NCBI GenBank assembly: GCA_027488335.1
Contig: JAIYBU010000128.1
Location: 1 to 45,877 of the forward strand
DNA from: Cytophagaceae bacterium
Lineage (GTDB): Bacteria; Bacteroidota; Bacteroidia; Cytophagales; Spirosomataceae
Length of the DNA: 45,877 nt
Direction: 5' to 3'
Below the pieces are notes generated by a model that had not been told where the DNA came from, ran no database searches, and saw only the letters and a list, made by a program, of their open reading frames with translations. The translations under genes were made by a program, and so were the position numbers. This document shows, piece by piece, positions 24,901 to 33,172 of this stretch (the first letter of the stretch is position 1; each line of letters opens with the position of its first letter).

Positions 24901-27900
24901 GACAGAGGTTGTAAAGTAAGGAGTAATGTTTCCATCACTTCTAATGTTTACCATTGCCCAGTCCCCATTATTAGTATAATCTCCAACACACTTTGCTTTT
25001 CTTAAACCAGGTCCAATGACTGTTATCTGAGTACCTGTGGCTGTTTGAGTGCCAAATTCCCACTTCACCGTACCGTTCGGGCAGCCATAGGCAGTTAGTG
25101 TAACAGCTTCGGTTGGCTTTGCGGCAGTTAGACTCGACTTTATAATTAAGGCATCTGCTGGTGCAGGTTGCACAGTTATGGTTTGAAATACATTGACAGG
25201 GTCAGTTCCTGAACAACGGACTCTATATACGCCAGGACCTTGTATGACCAAGGTGGGTCTGTCAACATAATTATAGTAAGTATTGCCATTGGCATCTTTT
25301 CGAGGTATTCCCCATTGTACCCAATCATTAAGACATCCCTTAATAACTAATTCTCCTACCTGATTAATCGCAACCGATGTAGCCGATGGAATTACTTCTG
25401 GTTCGTTATCATTCTTACGGTCAATAGTAATACTGGCAGGGTCACTGGTGAAACCAAATTTATTTACACATTTGGCTTTATAAGTACCAGGTCCAAAATT
25501 ATAAATGATTGTAGAGCCAGCAACTTCCGTTCCGTTAGGAAGTGTCCAGTTTACCTCATTCGTACAGCCAATGGCACGGAGCGTGACGAGTTCATTGTCT
25601 TTGGCTCGGGTTTTATCTGAAACGATAGAAATACCGCCTAATTTAGGTCGTTTTACTGTATAATAGACCGTTGGGCTTATTTGTGGACCCGATTCACAAC
25701 GGGCGGCATAAGTACCTGGGCCTATGCCTGTGAAAGTTTCACCCACATACGACCAATAATTCATGCCGTTTATCATCCATCTGATTCCACCGCCATTTGG
25801 GCAGCTACCTGAAACGGTAAATATAACTGGCTCGCCATCATTCGCTTCGGTTTTGTTGGCTTCAATATTGATAATGACATCACCAATATTTAGTGGATTA
25901 ACCGTTACGCTGGTGTAGGCACTTTGGTTTTGGTCATTTAATATACATTGTACTTTGTAGGTTGCTGGTCCATTAACTGTTTGCGGAGTACCCACAGGTC
26001 TTTGAATTGTCACCGAATTATCGCTGGCCGTTACAGGTATTTCCCATTTATAATACCATCCACTCGGGCAACCCGAAGCCGTCAAGGTTACATTATCGGT
26101 AGGGAAAGCGTGTGTTTTGGATGCCGTAACGAAAGGGGTGGTGGAAGTTTTTTCGCTAATGTATAAAGCCACCCAATCAGACTCCGCTCCGTTGAAGCTA
26201 CGACATTGGGCAGAATAAACACCCGCCGAATATGCAGTTAGTGGATTATCTGATTGGGGCAATGGTTGACCATTTACTTTCCAAGAAATATACCCATTGT
26301 TACAGCCAAACGCCGAAATCAGGGCTGTTTCGTTAGCATATTTTTCGTATTTATCAGCTTCAAGGCGTAGTGGGAGCAATGAAATACTAACTATTGCTGA
26401 CAACGTACTCTCATTGACATTGCCATTACAATTTGAGCGACAAAGACCTTGATAATTGCCAGGCTTGCCAACACTTATTTCATCGCCCGTATCTTCAAAG
26501 TTATTTGGTCCTTTCCAAACCACCGTGCCTTGGCAATTGATGGCGGTTAGTGTGGCAAATTCCCCTGGAGTGATACTATTCTTGTTTGTTTTGATATTTG
26601 GGGCAGTTGGCGTATTTGATACATTCACCGTAATTGTATTAGAAACCATTGCAGGGTTATTACATACGGCTTTATATGTACCAGACGAGTTAACGCTTGT
26701 AGTTGCTCCGTTTAGCCCATAAGCTGCACCATCTTTTTGCCATGATATATTTGCTGCTGTGCAATTAGTCGTAGCAGTTAATATTGTCGATGCTCCTGGG
26801 CAAAGTGAGGTTTCGTTGGTGGAGATTTTGAGAGTGTTATCTAATGGACAAGGACCACGATTGACAATTATTTCTTGCGATTTCGTATTAAGTAGCGTAC
26901 CTGAATTATTTAACCCACTATAAATCTCAAGTTGTATAGTTACCTTAATTGATAGATTTGGGAATGGGTATCCGACAAAGCCGTTGCTACTTTCATGTAT
27001 TTGGGTTGTATTATCAGAGTTTAAAAATGTTACTTTTATCTTTACGCTCCCCTGTTTCGATGTAATTTCTCCATAGTTTGTACTCTGAATATTTAGAACA
27101 GGTAAACTTCCATCGCTCTTACAGTTATAGTAAAACGTTTCATTTTTACTGCCAAAAGATGCAATTTCATATAGCCCTCTTGCAGCAAAAGAATTTATAT
27201 TGATTTTACTTGTATCTATTCCTGTTAAAACTTCTCTTGTAGAATAATTCACCTGTTCAACACTTGAATTAGAAGAGTCAATATCAATAAGATTAATGCA
27301 GGTAGTGTTTTTAAGAACAAAAATTTCATCATTAAGCTTTCGTAAAACTTTAAAGCAATCATCAAGTGCTGGTTTATCCAAATACCGACCTTTGATGGTA
27401 TATGTATGTTTAGGGGTTGCGGGGGTAAGTGTACCAGTGGCAAAATTTAGGTATGTGCCACCCGTTTGGATAAAATCTTGTGGGAGAATTACTTTTATAG
27501 TGTAATTACGTAGCTCTTCGAGTGTGAAAAGTAAGCGGGGTGAAATATCGAGCAATTCAGCCGTTAGCGTCAATTCTATTTCTTCACCGAGCATTGCCGT
27601 TGACTTACTTGGTGTGAGGGTAAACTTTACGGGGTCGTTTGTCACCGTCTGCCAATCTTTTCCTACCCAAATAGGTTTGAGACCTACAATTTTATAAAAA
27701 GTGTATGCTTTAGGATTGAACTCATATAATTCAACGTTTGGTAAAAGGGCTTTAAATGGTAAAGGTTTAAATGGTGCCTTTAAAACTGGCTTGGGCCTTG
27801 AAGTGGGCAAAGTCTCTTTTGGTAGGTTTTCATTTGCAAAAGACCAGTGCAGACCAGCAAATAAATTAAGAAGAAACGTAACAGCAAAAGTAGTGTATAG

Positions 27901-27909
27901 TTTTTTCAT
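21985..27909 (-). CDS. Giant secreted Ig-like repeat protein with C-terminal HExxH domain
   Basis: 1974 residues with a signal peptide (KKLYTTFAVTFLLNLFAGLHWSFA). After an N-terminal region come about 11 Ig-like repeats of 75-100 residues between about 353 and 1270, each with a pattern like TLTAxGCPNGxxxW and a closing GPGxYxAxC, so two Cys per repeat are likely paired. A distinct region (1270-1560) and a helical region follow. Near the C-terminus RTILHESVHAF gives an HExxH zinc motif (H1849, E1850, H1853), with QHDE about 40 residues later as a possible third ligand. No T9SS domain is present. The layout resembles repeat-stalk plus C-terminal toxin or protease effectors, but this is inference. 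Confidence 0.8.
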   Translation of the reverse strand: MKKLYTTFAVTFLLNLFAGLHWSFANENLPKETLPTSRPKPVLKAPFKPLPFKALLPNVELYEFNPKAYTFYKIVGLKPIWVGKDWQTVTNDPVKFTLTPSKSTAMLGEEIELTLTAELLDISPRLLFTLEELRNYTIKVILPQDFIQTGGTYLNFATGTLTPATPKHTYTIKGRYLDKPALDDCFKVLRKLNDEIFVLKNTTCINLIDIDSSNSSVEQVNYSTREVLTGIDTSKININSFAARGLYEIASFGSKNETFYYNCKSDGSLPVLNIQSTNYGEITSKQGSVKIKVTFLNSDNTTQIHESSNGFVGYPFPNLSIKVTIQLEIYSGLNNSGTLLNTKSQEIIVNRGPCPLDNTLKISTNETSLCPGASTILTATTNCTAANISWQKDGAAYGLNGATTSVNSSGTYKAVCNNPAMVSNTITVNVSNTPTAPNIKTNKNSITPGEFATLTAINCQGTVVWKGPNNFEDTGDEISVGKPGNYQGLCRSNCNGNVNESTLSAIVSISLLPLRLEADKYEKYANETALISAFGCNNGYISWKVNGQPLPQSDNPLTAYSAGVYSAQCRSFNGAESDWVALYISEKTSTTPFVTASKTHAFPTDNVTLTASGCPSGWYYKWEIPVTASDNSVTIQRPVGTPQTVNGPATYKVQCILNDQNQSAYTSVTVNPLNIGDVIINIEANKTEANDGEPVIFTVSGSCPNGGGIRWMINGMNYWSYVGETFTGIGPGTYAARCESGPQISPTVYYTVKRPKLGGISIVSDKTRAKDNELVTLRAIGCTNEVNWTLPNGTEVAGSTIIYNFGPGTYKAKCVNKFGFTSDPASITIDRKNDNEPEVIPSATSVAINQVGELVIKGCLNDWVQWGIPRKDANGNTYYNYVDRPTLVIQGPGVYRVRCSGTDPVNVFQTITVQPAPADALIIKSSLTAAKPTEAVTLTAYGCPNGTVKWEFGTQTATGTQITVIGPGLRKAKCVGDYTNNGDWAMVNIRSDGNITPYFTTSVTSACPTQPVTITATGCPNGWWYQTQWIKPDKLQYWLDNRNALIWDVFNFGPSTITLAGPNRYSARCISPDGSWMGDFNDKTITVEPAFPADLRATNNGPALTGATSVKLAVTEVPGASYVWSGPSFSSFSRVADIPNPTETKSGIYTITLSVGGNQPWACNSTATTKVAISGCDIRIKASDATTGEENYILQKDPTNAMQYLPLALKVENGDGTPIKDMTFAWIAPTGITLTNSDKNFILVQKSGNYSVRVASVGNSSVGCRTSIQVSQENSQEVLWSKRWNTTFANGTPVKVVPLKYNGSARRYISNADNAQITIDINNYIGHSMMLLYTKNSVNRKDIMHVIPTDAYNNSHTSINPADFTGSVMLYDYTGTSFRGGWKYSNGVVIGRIAEYSSATYMTDDCVKKTIILEEYGNSEAAGVETSHRPNEYGTGSSLQQIINENQKGDKVIIGGTIYIYGGVGLTPCCVNCVPLGTSQGNDPPSTNGESPANNEIIKGGPTSQPTTQFGELVCVQVAQLLACAEKNTPQSIINRNPNDSPDTQAAKFEESKKRFTLYVKLIEQALKDHPVLKPYASQINFPTNQATLDILAGSYGNAINDQQSYESVGCALTSGFGTANIPKAQLESLADDLGKVCNQINEAYKALVPLIEDCNNANGVVNDILNTLQTQGKNPVKVFEFGKNAEETDITALWNGLKGSQTPVSTNNPDNPAEVMLLRSDGVKMRYSSTNGNIFSYLKFTKDECESKIKDIKEFNKKIDDAALKPCMKSIVIDLKILTKGSVAAIVTKFSGSVPNWNWKIEDGILPPDKNAQTKYPYDFVNKQVKTVFDSNKYIDATDISIARTILHESVHAFLVTIFTLDPLQANATYSTMVQDWQKRKRPDLNDIQHDEMVRTFVNDIADALQEYGLKKGYNNSRQFYEDMAWGGLEGTRAFSKLPYSDRNRISNTILIELTGLDSNGQIKTQKGAKAGC

Positions 27910-27947
27910 TGTTGGATGATTTTAAGTTTTGGATTTGTAGCTGTGAC

Positions 27948-27979
27948 CAAATCTAACAACTCTTATTATTCATTTGCAA
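27948..27979 (-). promoter_or_regulatory. Candidate promoter of the giant Ig-like gene
   Basis: On the minus strand a TTG (27977-27979), a 21-base spacer and TAGATTTG (27948-27955) fit the Bacteroidota -33/-7 pattern. It would place the transcript start about 30 bases before the ATG. Confidence 0.55.
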
Positions 27980-28049
27980 GAAGTTTATCAAATAATCATC
28001 CAGAAATTGATTATTCGGTAGTGTTTGAGTTTTTTTTATACCTTTAAAT

Positions 28050-28078
28050 GAATTGGCACGCTATTTGATACCGCTTAA
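28050..28078 (+). promoter_or_regulatory. Sigma-54-like -24/-12 promoter of the second SPOR gene
   Basis: TTGGCACG-CTAT-TTGAT begins at 28053. The -24 element is perfect and the -12 element deviates by one base (GA for GC). The gene starts about 75 bp downstream. The segment is the near-identical partner of 19179-19207. Confidence 0.6.
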
Positions 28079-28141
28079 TCATAAATCGAAACAAGGGAAG
28101 ATTCGTTTAAAAACACACATTACCATAAAAATACAATTACT

Positions 28142-28879
28142 ATGAAAGCACACTTTATTTATTTACTCGGAGCTGTACTTACAACTATTGCTATCAAAAG
28201 TCAAGCTCAAGAAGTAACTGCCAGTTTAGCTGATGACCTCGGAATTGGCAAAACATCTGCTGTGAAAGAGGAAAATACCTCGATTTCTTTCAATAAGAAA
28301 GTAAAGTTGACTAACACCGAAAACGGAAAATCAGTTGTGGTAAGAATCAACGACCGTGTAAAATCTGGTGATACGAACACGATGGCGAATATCTCGAAAA
28401 GTGCAATGGATGAGATAGGAGCGAAATCGGGCAAAGCAAAAGTAAAAGTACAAGAGATTCAGGGCGATGACGAAGTTGAGCGATTTTGGGCTTCGGCTGA
28501 TGCTTCTGTAAGTACTTCAGCTACCCCTACTTTTAAGAAAACTGTAAAAGAAAAAGAAGTAGAGATTGAAACTACAAAATTGGAAGGTTTTGATATGAAT
28601 CATGTATATGATTTGAATGGTAAAATGAAAGACCTTTCGGGTTTTGGTTTACAAATTGCCGCTTTCGGACAACTAAAAGCTGCTAAAGATTTTGCGGCGA
28701 AATTGGTTAGAAATGGTGATGCGGAAATTGAAAAGATATTTATTCAAGTAAGTAAATCGGCCGATAAACCAATGGTTTATCGAGTAGTTTATGGCTTGTT
28801 TGAAGATAAAGCGAACGCCGAAGATACTCAAAAGAAAATGGAGAATCTGGGCTACAACTCATTTGTGAAAGGGTTCTAA
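28142..28879 (+). CDS. RlpA-like SPOR-domain protein, copy 2
   Basis: 245 residues with a signal peptide (to SQAQE). Residues about 45-110 (VKLTNTENGKSVVVRINDRVKSGDTNTMANISKSAMDEIG and following) match the second half of the RlpA double-psi beta barrel, whose members are septal lytic transglycosylases or murein binders. The first half, with the usual ASWYG start and catalytic His, is missing, so catalysis is doubtful. The C-terminal SPOR domain (SGFGLQIAAFGQLKAAKDFAA ... YRVVYGLFED) should bind denuded peptidoglycan. Paralog of the gene at 18554, with a matching promoter. Confidence 0.82.
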   Translation: MKAHFIYLLGAVLTTIAIKSQAQEVTASLADDLGIGKTSAVKEENTSISFNKKVKLTNTENGKSVVVRINDRVKSGDTNTMANISKSAMDEIGAKSGKAKVKVQEIQGDDEVERFWASADASVSTSATPTFKKTVKEKEVEIETTKLEGFDMNHVYDLNGKMKDLSGFGLQIAAFGQLKAAKDFAAKLVRNGDAEIEKIFIQVSKSADKPMVYRVVYGLFEDKANAEDTQKKMENLGYNSFVKGF

Positions 28880-28985
28880 TCTAAATTTGTTAGGAAAGAC
28901 GAGTGTCACAATGTCTTCTTTTATTGATGAAAATTGGTAATTGAAGGTTTTTAGAAAGACCACCAATCGTAAGAAAAGTGGTTGG

Positions 28986-29011
28986 CTCCCCTCGAAAGTG
29001 GGGAGTTTTTT
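28986..29011 (+). terminator. Rho-independent terminator of SPOR copy 2
   Basis: Stem CTCCCC / GGGGAG with an 8-base loop, followed by six T. It lies about 105 bp after the stop codon. Confidence 0.82.
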
Positions 29012-29082
29012 GTTTTTATGCAATCTTTTGAATCATTATTTCGTCTATATAAGTAGATTTGTCGGTCAATAACTATTCTGCA

Positions 29083-30339
29083 ATGCGATTTATACTAACA
29101 ATTATCTCAGTTTCACTTTTTCAGCAAATGAGTTTTTCCCAAGATTCAATGCCTGCCGTGCCTGTTGTTTGTTATTTATCCGAGCAAAATAGTTTCACCG
29201 AAATTCCTGCCCAAGAATTTATCTCGGCCAGTAGTCGTTTAGCCGCAACATCGAATATTGAAGTCACTTATATTGATTTTCCTGAGCAAGCTAAAGTCCC
29301 TTTTGAGTATGCAGTGGCTATTTGGGAAAAATATCTAATTTCTACCCAAACGATTCGTGTAAAAGCTACTTGGTCAAAGACGATGACCAATACTGTTTTG
29401 GCCGAAACAGGTGCAACTCGAATTTATAGAAGTAGTGCAAATATTCCTAATTTACCGTACACCAACGTTTGGTATCCAACACCATTGGCAGAGGCTCTTT
29501 CGGGTAAAGAACTAAATTCGGGTGATTTTGATATGACTGTTACGCTCAATGCCAACATCAATTGGTATTATGGGACTGATGCCAAAGCTCAGGTAGGGAA
29601 ATATGATATGATTACGGTTTTACTGCACGAAATTGCACATGGACTTGGTTTTTCATCATCGATGAGTGTTACGGATACACAAGGTTTATATGGTCAGTCG
29701 GGTAGTGCGTATGTATTTGATATTTTTATGCAAGATTCTAAGAAAGTAAAACTTACCAATACAGGAGTTTATGGAAATCCTTCAACCGACTTAAAAACTT
29801 CTCTTACCAGTAATGCTTTGTATTTTGGCTTGAAAAATCCAACCTTTGCCAGTAGTCTTCCTCGTCTTTATGCTCCTTCGCCGTTTAAGAGTGGTTCAAG
29901 CTTTTCACATTTCGATGAAAGTACCTATACTGTGGGAACAGCAAATTCGTTGATGTCGCCGAGTGTGAGAGCCGCTGAAGTAAATCATAATCCTGGTGAA
30001 TTATTACTCAATTGTCTCAATGAAATGGGCTGGCAAATTAATGGATTAAATGGCTATGTAGTGACTGATGTTGAGAATATACCCGAACAGACTTTTCAGG
30101 TATTGATTTTTCCAAATCCAGTCGAAGATATTGTAAATGTTGCTTTTCCATTGCAAAGCCAGCAACGAGCAATAAAAATCGACTTACTTGATAATCAAGG
30201 ACGAACATTGCAACGTTTTGAAAAACAAGGAGTTACAGTCGAAACAATTTTGATGGATGTAACTACTTTACACAAAGGAATGTATTTTCTGAGGGTTTTA
30301 GATGGTCAGAAGGTTTCTGTTAAAAAAATACTGAAGTAG
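29083..30339 (+). CDS. Secreted zinc metalloprotease with T9SS sorting domain
   Basis: 418 residues with a signal peptide (to SFSQ). The zinc motif is LLHEIAHGLGFSS (H182, E183, H186). A later SHFDE (H276) and a Met-turn LMSPS (M291) fit the leishmanolysin-like layout, in which the third ligand lies far downstream, rather than HExxHxxGxxH metzincins. The last ~75 residues (VLIFPNPVEDIVNVAF ... GMYFLRVLDGQKVSVKKILK) are a type A T9SS C-terminal sorting domain, so the enzyme should be exported and surface-bound or released. I chose the ATG at 29083 over a TTG at 29059. It ends 3 bp from the next, convergent gene. Confidence 0.88.
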   Translation: MRFILTIISVSLFQQMSFSQDSMPAVPVVCYLSEQNSFTEIPAQEFISASSRLAATSNIEVTYIDFPEQAKVPFEYAVAIWEKYLISTQTIRVKATWSKTMTNTVLAETGATRIYRSSANIPNLPYTNVWYPTPLAEALSGKELNSGDFDMTVTLNANINWYYGTDAKAQVGKYDMITVLLHEIAHGLGFSSSMSVTDTQGLYGQSGSAYVFDIFMQDSKKVKLTNTGVYGNPSTDLKTSLTSNALYFGLKNPTFASSLPRLYAPSPFKSGSSFSHFDESTYTVGTANSLMSPSVRAAEVNHNPGELLLNCLNEMGWQINGLNGYVVTDVENIPEQTFQVLIFPNPVEDIVNVAFPLQSQQRAIKIDLLDNQGRTLQRFEKQGVTVETILMDVTTLHKGMYFLRVLDGQKVSVKKILK

Positions 30340-30342
30340 GGT

Positions 30343-31443
30343 TTAATAACTAAATTTATCTTTCCATTTATTAATCGGCTTTTCAATCAGATACCACGAA
30401 ACAGTTGAAACCAATACCGTAACAGCATAAAGAAAAATGATTTTTAAAACCATATTTTCATCAATCATCGGCAGCTTATTCAATATCTTCACCACTGGGT
30501 TTGACGGCGAATTATGGTAATGATTATAGATAAATTTGTGGTAGATATAAATACCATAACTGATTCGCCCGAGATAAACAGTTATTTTGTTTTCTAATAT
30601 GTTCTTCGTTATTCCGTCAAAGCCATAAACAGCATTTCCGACCATGAATAATGAGAAAAACGACTCAAAAAGACGTAGAAAAACTACGGTGATAATGTTA
30701 TGTCCGTCAGGAAACTGTTTTCCCCAAAGTACAATTCCAACGTATAAAAGCAAACTTACCAGCAACCAAACCTTGTTGGTTACAATCTTCTTTACAGCCT
30801 CATTTTTATGGAAATAGAAATAGGCAAATAATCCACCGATACCGAAGGCATCTAAGCATGTAGGCATTAGCACATAGGGGGTCATCCAAGCAGTGCCGTT
30901 TAGGTAGAAAAATAAGCGAAGTCCGACCGATAAAGCAATAAACCCAACGAGAATTTTAGGCAGCGAACGAGCCGATAAAAAGAAAACTATAAAAGGAAAA
31001 AACAAATAGAATTGTTCTTCAACGGCCAACGACCAAAGGTGGTCGCTCGAACCCATCCACGTTTGCTTGATAGCGATGTAGATATTTGTTGTATAAGTAA
31101 GATACCACCAAATTTTTTCTCGAACAGGCTCAACATTCCAAATAAACAAAGCTAAAATAGTGAGATAATAAATTGGAAAAATTCTAACGGTTCGACGAAT
31201 ATAGAATTGTTTCAACGAAAACGTATGTGAACGCTCCAAACTTTCGTCTTTTTGACGAGCCTGTAATAAGATTCGAGTAATTAGAAAACCACTCAGCACA
31301 AAAAATAGACAAACCCCTAAATAACTTATCGGAAACTGTAAAGCATCGCCCGACCAATGGTCAATCAAAACCATTGTTACGGCCAGAAAACGGAGCCCAT
31401 CGAGTTGCCTCAAATAAGAAGTATTTGTAGTGTTTTGTGTCAT
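30343..31443 (-). CDS. Acyltransferase 3 family membrane protein (OafA/YrhL-like)
   Basis: 366 residues with about ten membrane helices. The N-terminal YLRQLDGLRFLAVTMVLIDHW (catalytic His) and SYLGVCLFFVLSGFLITRIL are hallmarks of acyltransferase 3, as is HLWSLAVEEQFYLFFPF. These enzymes O-acetylate or succinylate cell-surface glycans and antibiotics. It is the third gene of a minus-strand operon behind a GT-C-like membrane protein, so a surface glycan substrate is likely. Confidence 0.9.
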   Translation of the reverse strand: MTQNTTNTSYLRQLDGLRFLAVTMVLIDHWSGDALQFPISYLGVCLFFVLSGFLITRILLQARQKDESLERSHTFSLKQFYIRRTVRIFPIYYLTILALFIWNVEPVREKIWWYLTYTTNIYIAIKQTWMGSSDHLWSLAVEEQFYLFFPFIVFFLSARSLPKILVGFIALSVGLRLFFYLNGTAWMTPYVLMPTCLDAFGIGGLFAYFYFHKNEAVKKIVTNKVWLLVSLLLYVGIVLWGKQFPDGHNIITVVFLRLFESFFSLFMVGNAVYGFDGITKNILENKITVYLGRISYGIYIYHKFIYNHYHNSPSNPVVKILNKLPMIDENMVLKIIFLYAVTVLVSTVSWYLIEKPINKWKDKFSY

Positions 31444-31458
31444 TATCTAATAGTTAAG

Positions 31459-33144
31459 TTACCAATTTTGTTTTGGCTTTTCTTTTTCAACTTGCTTAAT
31501 ATCAATCGTTTGTGTGCTCCAAGAAACCTTTTTTGAATTGTTCTCGACCTGTACCGTACCGATGCGATAGTTACCTGATTTGATATATAATTGACTGATT
31601 ATCGCTGTAAAGTTATCAATTTTGAGTCGATTGTTTAGTATAAAATCACGTTCGAGAAAAGCCTTCATTCCCAAAGGCTTAATATAGGAAGGGAATAAAT
31701 AGATGTTATTATTAGATTTTAGTATAAAATATAATCCTGATTCGGCATTTGTTAAGTCTATTCTTTTGCCAGTTTTTTGAAGTGTCAAGACAAGATTCTC
31801 AGTCTGTGTTTCAACGTTTAGATTTTTTAGCGTACTATCTTTTACTTGTTTCATTTCATCAATGATTGAATCATAAAACACCTTCTCAGGCTGCTGCAAA
31901 ACTTGCATGATTCCCTGTGTTGGAAAAGATTTTTCACTGTGTTGTTGCTTAAATTGGTCAGTAATTCGCTCTTGATTTATGTATTTAATGCTTTGATAAT
32001 CAGCAATGTACGTATAGAAGTTAAATACAACGCTAACAAAAATAGCCAACTGAACAAAATTGTTTTTATACCTTTCAGCCAGCATCTTATGTGCCACAAG
32101 GTAGAAAATGATAAGACTCAAAACTGAGTAAATTTTATACTTACTTGTGATTAAAATCTCAATACCGTACGAAACTCGAGCAATTACAATTCCAATACTC
32201 GTAATGCCAATAAATGCTAAACAAGCCAATAGAAATAAGTCATTTGTACGTTGAGTCAAATTGTATTTTTTGAAGATGACTTCATAGGCAAATAAACAAA
32301 CAAAAATCAACAAAAATAGACCAAGAGCCATTGCCAAATCTAAGTGTTTGTCGGGTGCAATTGCCGAAGAATCAAGCACGCTTCCGAAGGTAGCAAAAAG
32401 CCCTTTTATGATAGTTTTATAATCAGAAAAATCTGTTTTTACTACATTGTCAGGGTTTTTGTGGAAATTAAAGAAAAAACCATATATGTAGAGAGCAGAA
32501 CAACCTAACCATACTAAAAAGTGCTGTTTTCGTTGTTGAACAAGCAAAACAAGGCAACCGATGAGTGGAATAATAATGCCATTACTACTCGTAAAAACGC
32601 CAATTAGGCACGAAAAAAGTGCCAAATAGAAATAGTTTTTGTATGGGTTTTCGATGGAAAAGACAAGCCAATAAAATGTCAGAAAAGCGAAAAAAATCAC
32701 GCCAAAATTCTGCACCGAAGCCATTCCCCAAAAGGTGTTTTCAAATAATCCTATATTAAAAAGAATATATGGTACAGGCACAAATGCGAGTAGGGAAGAG
32801 CTGTATTTTTTTGAGACTTGAAAAAGAATAATGAGCAGACCAACTAAGGCCAAAAAACCAATAAACATCAAACTCTTTAAGTTGAGTGTTCCTTGTAAAA
32901 GATAGATAGCCCATGCTGAAAGTCGAGTCAGTAGAATTCGATGCTCGTTGTGTTGCGAAAATAGTAATTTTATTTTTTCTGAAAACGAATCTGTTTCCAG
33001 CATTTTTGCCAAAGTATTTCGGATAGCGAAGTCGTCCCAGTGTGGAATATTTACCGCATATTTCTGAAAAACCACGTAAAATACTGTAATCGGAAATAAA
33101 ATTAGTAAGGTAGCAAGTATATTTTTGGTAGAAAGATTTAGCAC
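31459..33144 (-). CDS. Putative GT-C fold membrane glycosyltransferase
   Basis: About 561 residues with around ten membrane helices and a soluble C-terminal domain of about 160 residues. An acidic WDDF motif in the first outer loop (NIPHWDDFAIRN) is typical of GT-C lipid-linked sugar transferases; otherwise no family is clear. The start is uncertain. A GTG at 33144 puts the first helix near the N-terminus. An ATG at 33234 is in frame, but it would overlap the conserved end of the upstream OmpA domain. It sits 15 bp before the acyltransferase gene. Confidence 0.65.
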   Translation of the reverse strand: MLNLSTKNILATLLILFPITVFYVVFQKYAVNIPHWDDFAIRNTLAKMLETDSFSEKIKLLFSQHNEHRILLTRLSAWAIYLLQGTLNLKSLMFIGFLALVGLLIILFQVSKKYSSSLLAFVPVPYILFNIGLFENTFWGMASVQNFGVIFFAFLTFYWLVFSIENPYKNYFYLALFSCLIGVFTSSNGIIIPLIGCLVLLVQQRKQHFLVWLGCSALYIYGFFFNFHKNPDNVVKTDFSDYKTIIKGLFATFGSVLDSSAIAPDKHLDLAMALGLFLLIFVCLFAYEVIFKKYNLTQRTNDLFLLACLAFIGITSIGIVIARVSYGIEILITSKYKIYSVLSLIIFYLVAHKMLAERYKNNFVQLAIFVSVVFNFYTYIADYQSIKYINQERITDQFKQQHSEKSFPTQGIMQVLQQPEKVFYDSIIDEMKQVKDSTLKNLNVETQTENLVLTLQKTGKRIDLTNAESGLYFILKSNNNIYLFPSYIKPLGMKAFLERDFILNNRLKIDNFTAIISQLYIKSGNYRIGTVQVENNSKKVSWSTQTIDIKQVEKEKPKQNW

Positions 33145-33172
33145 TTGAAATGAATAAATAAATGAGAAATAC

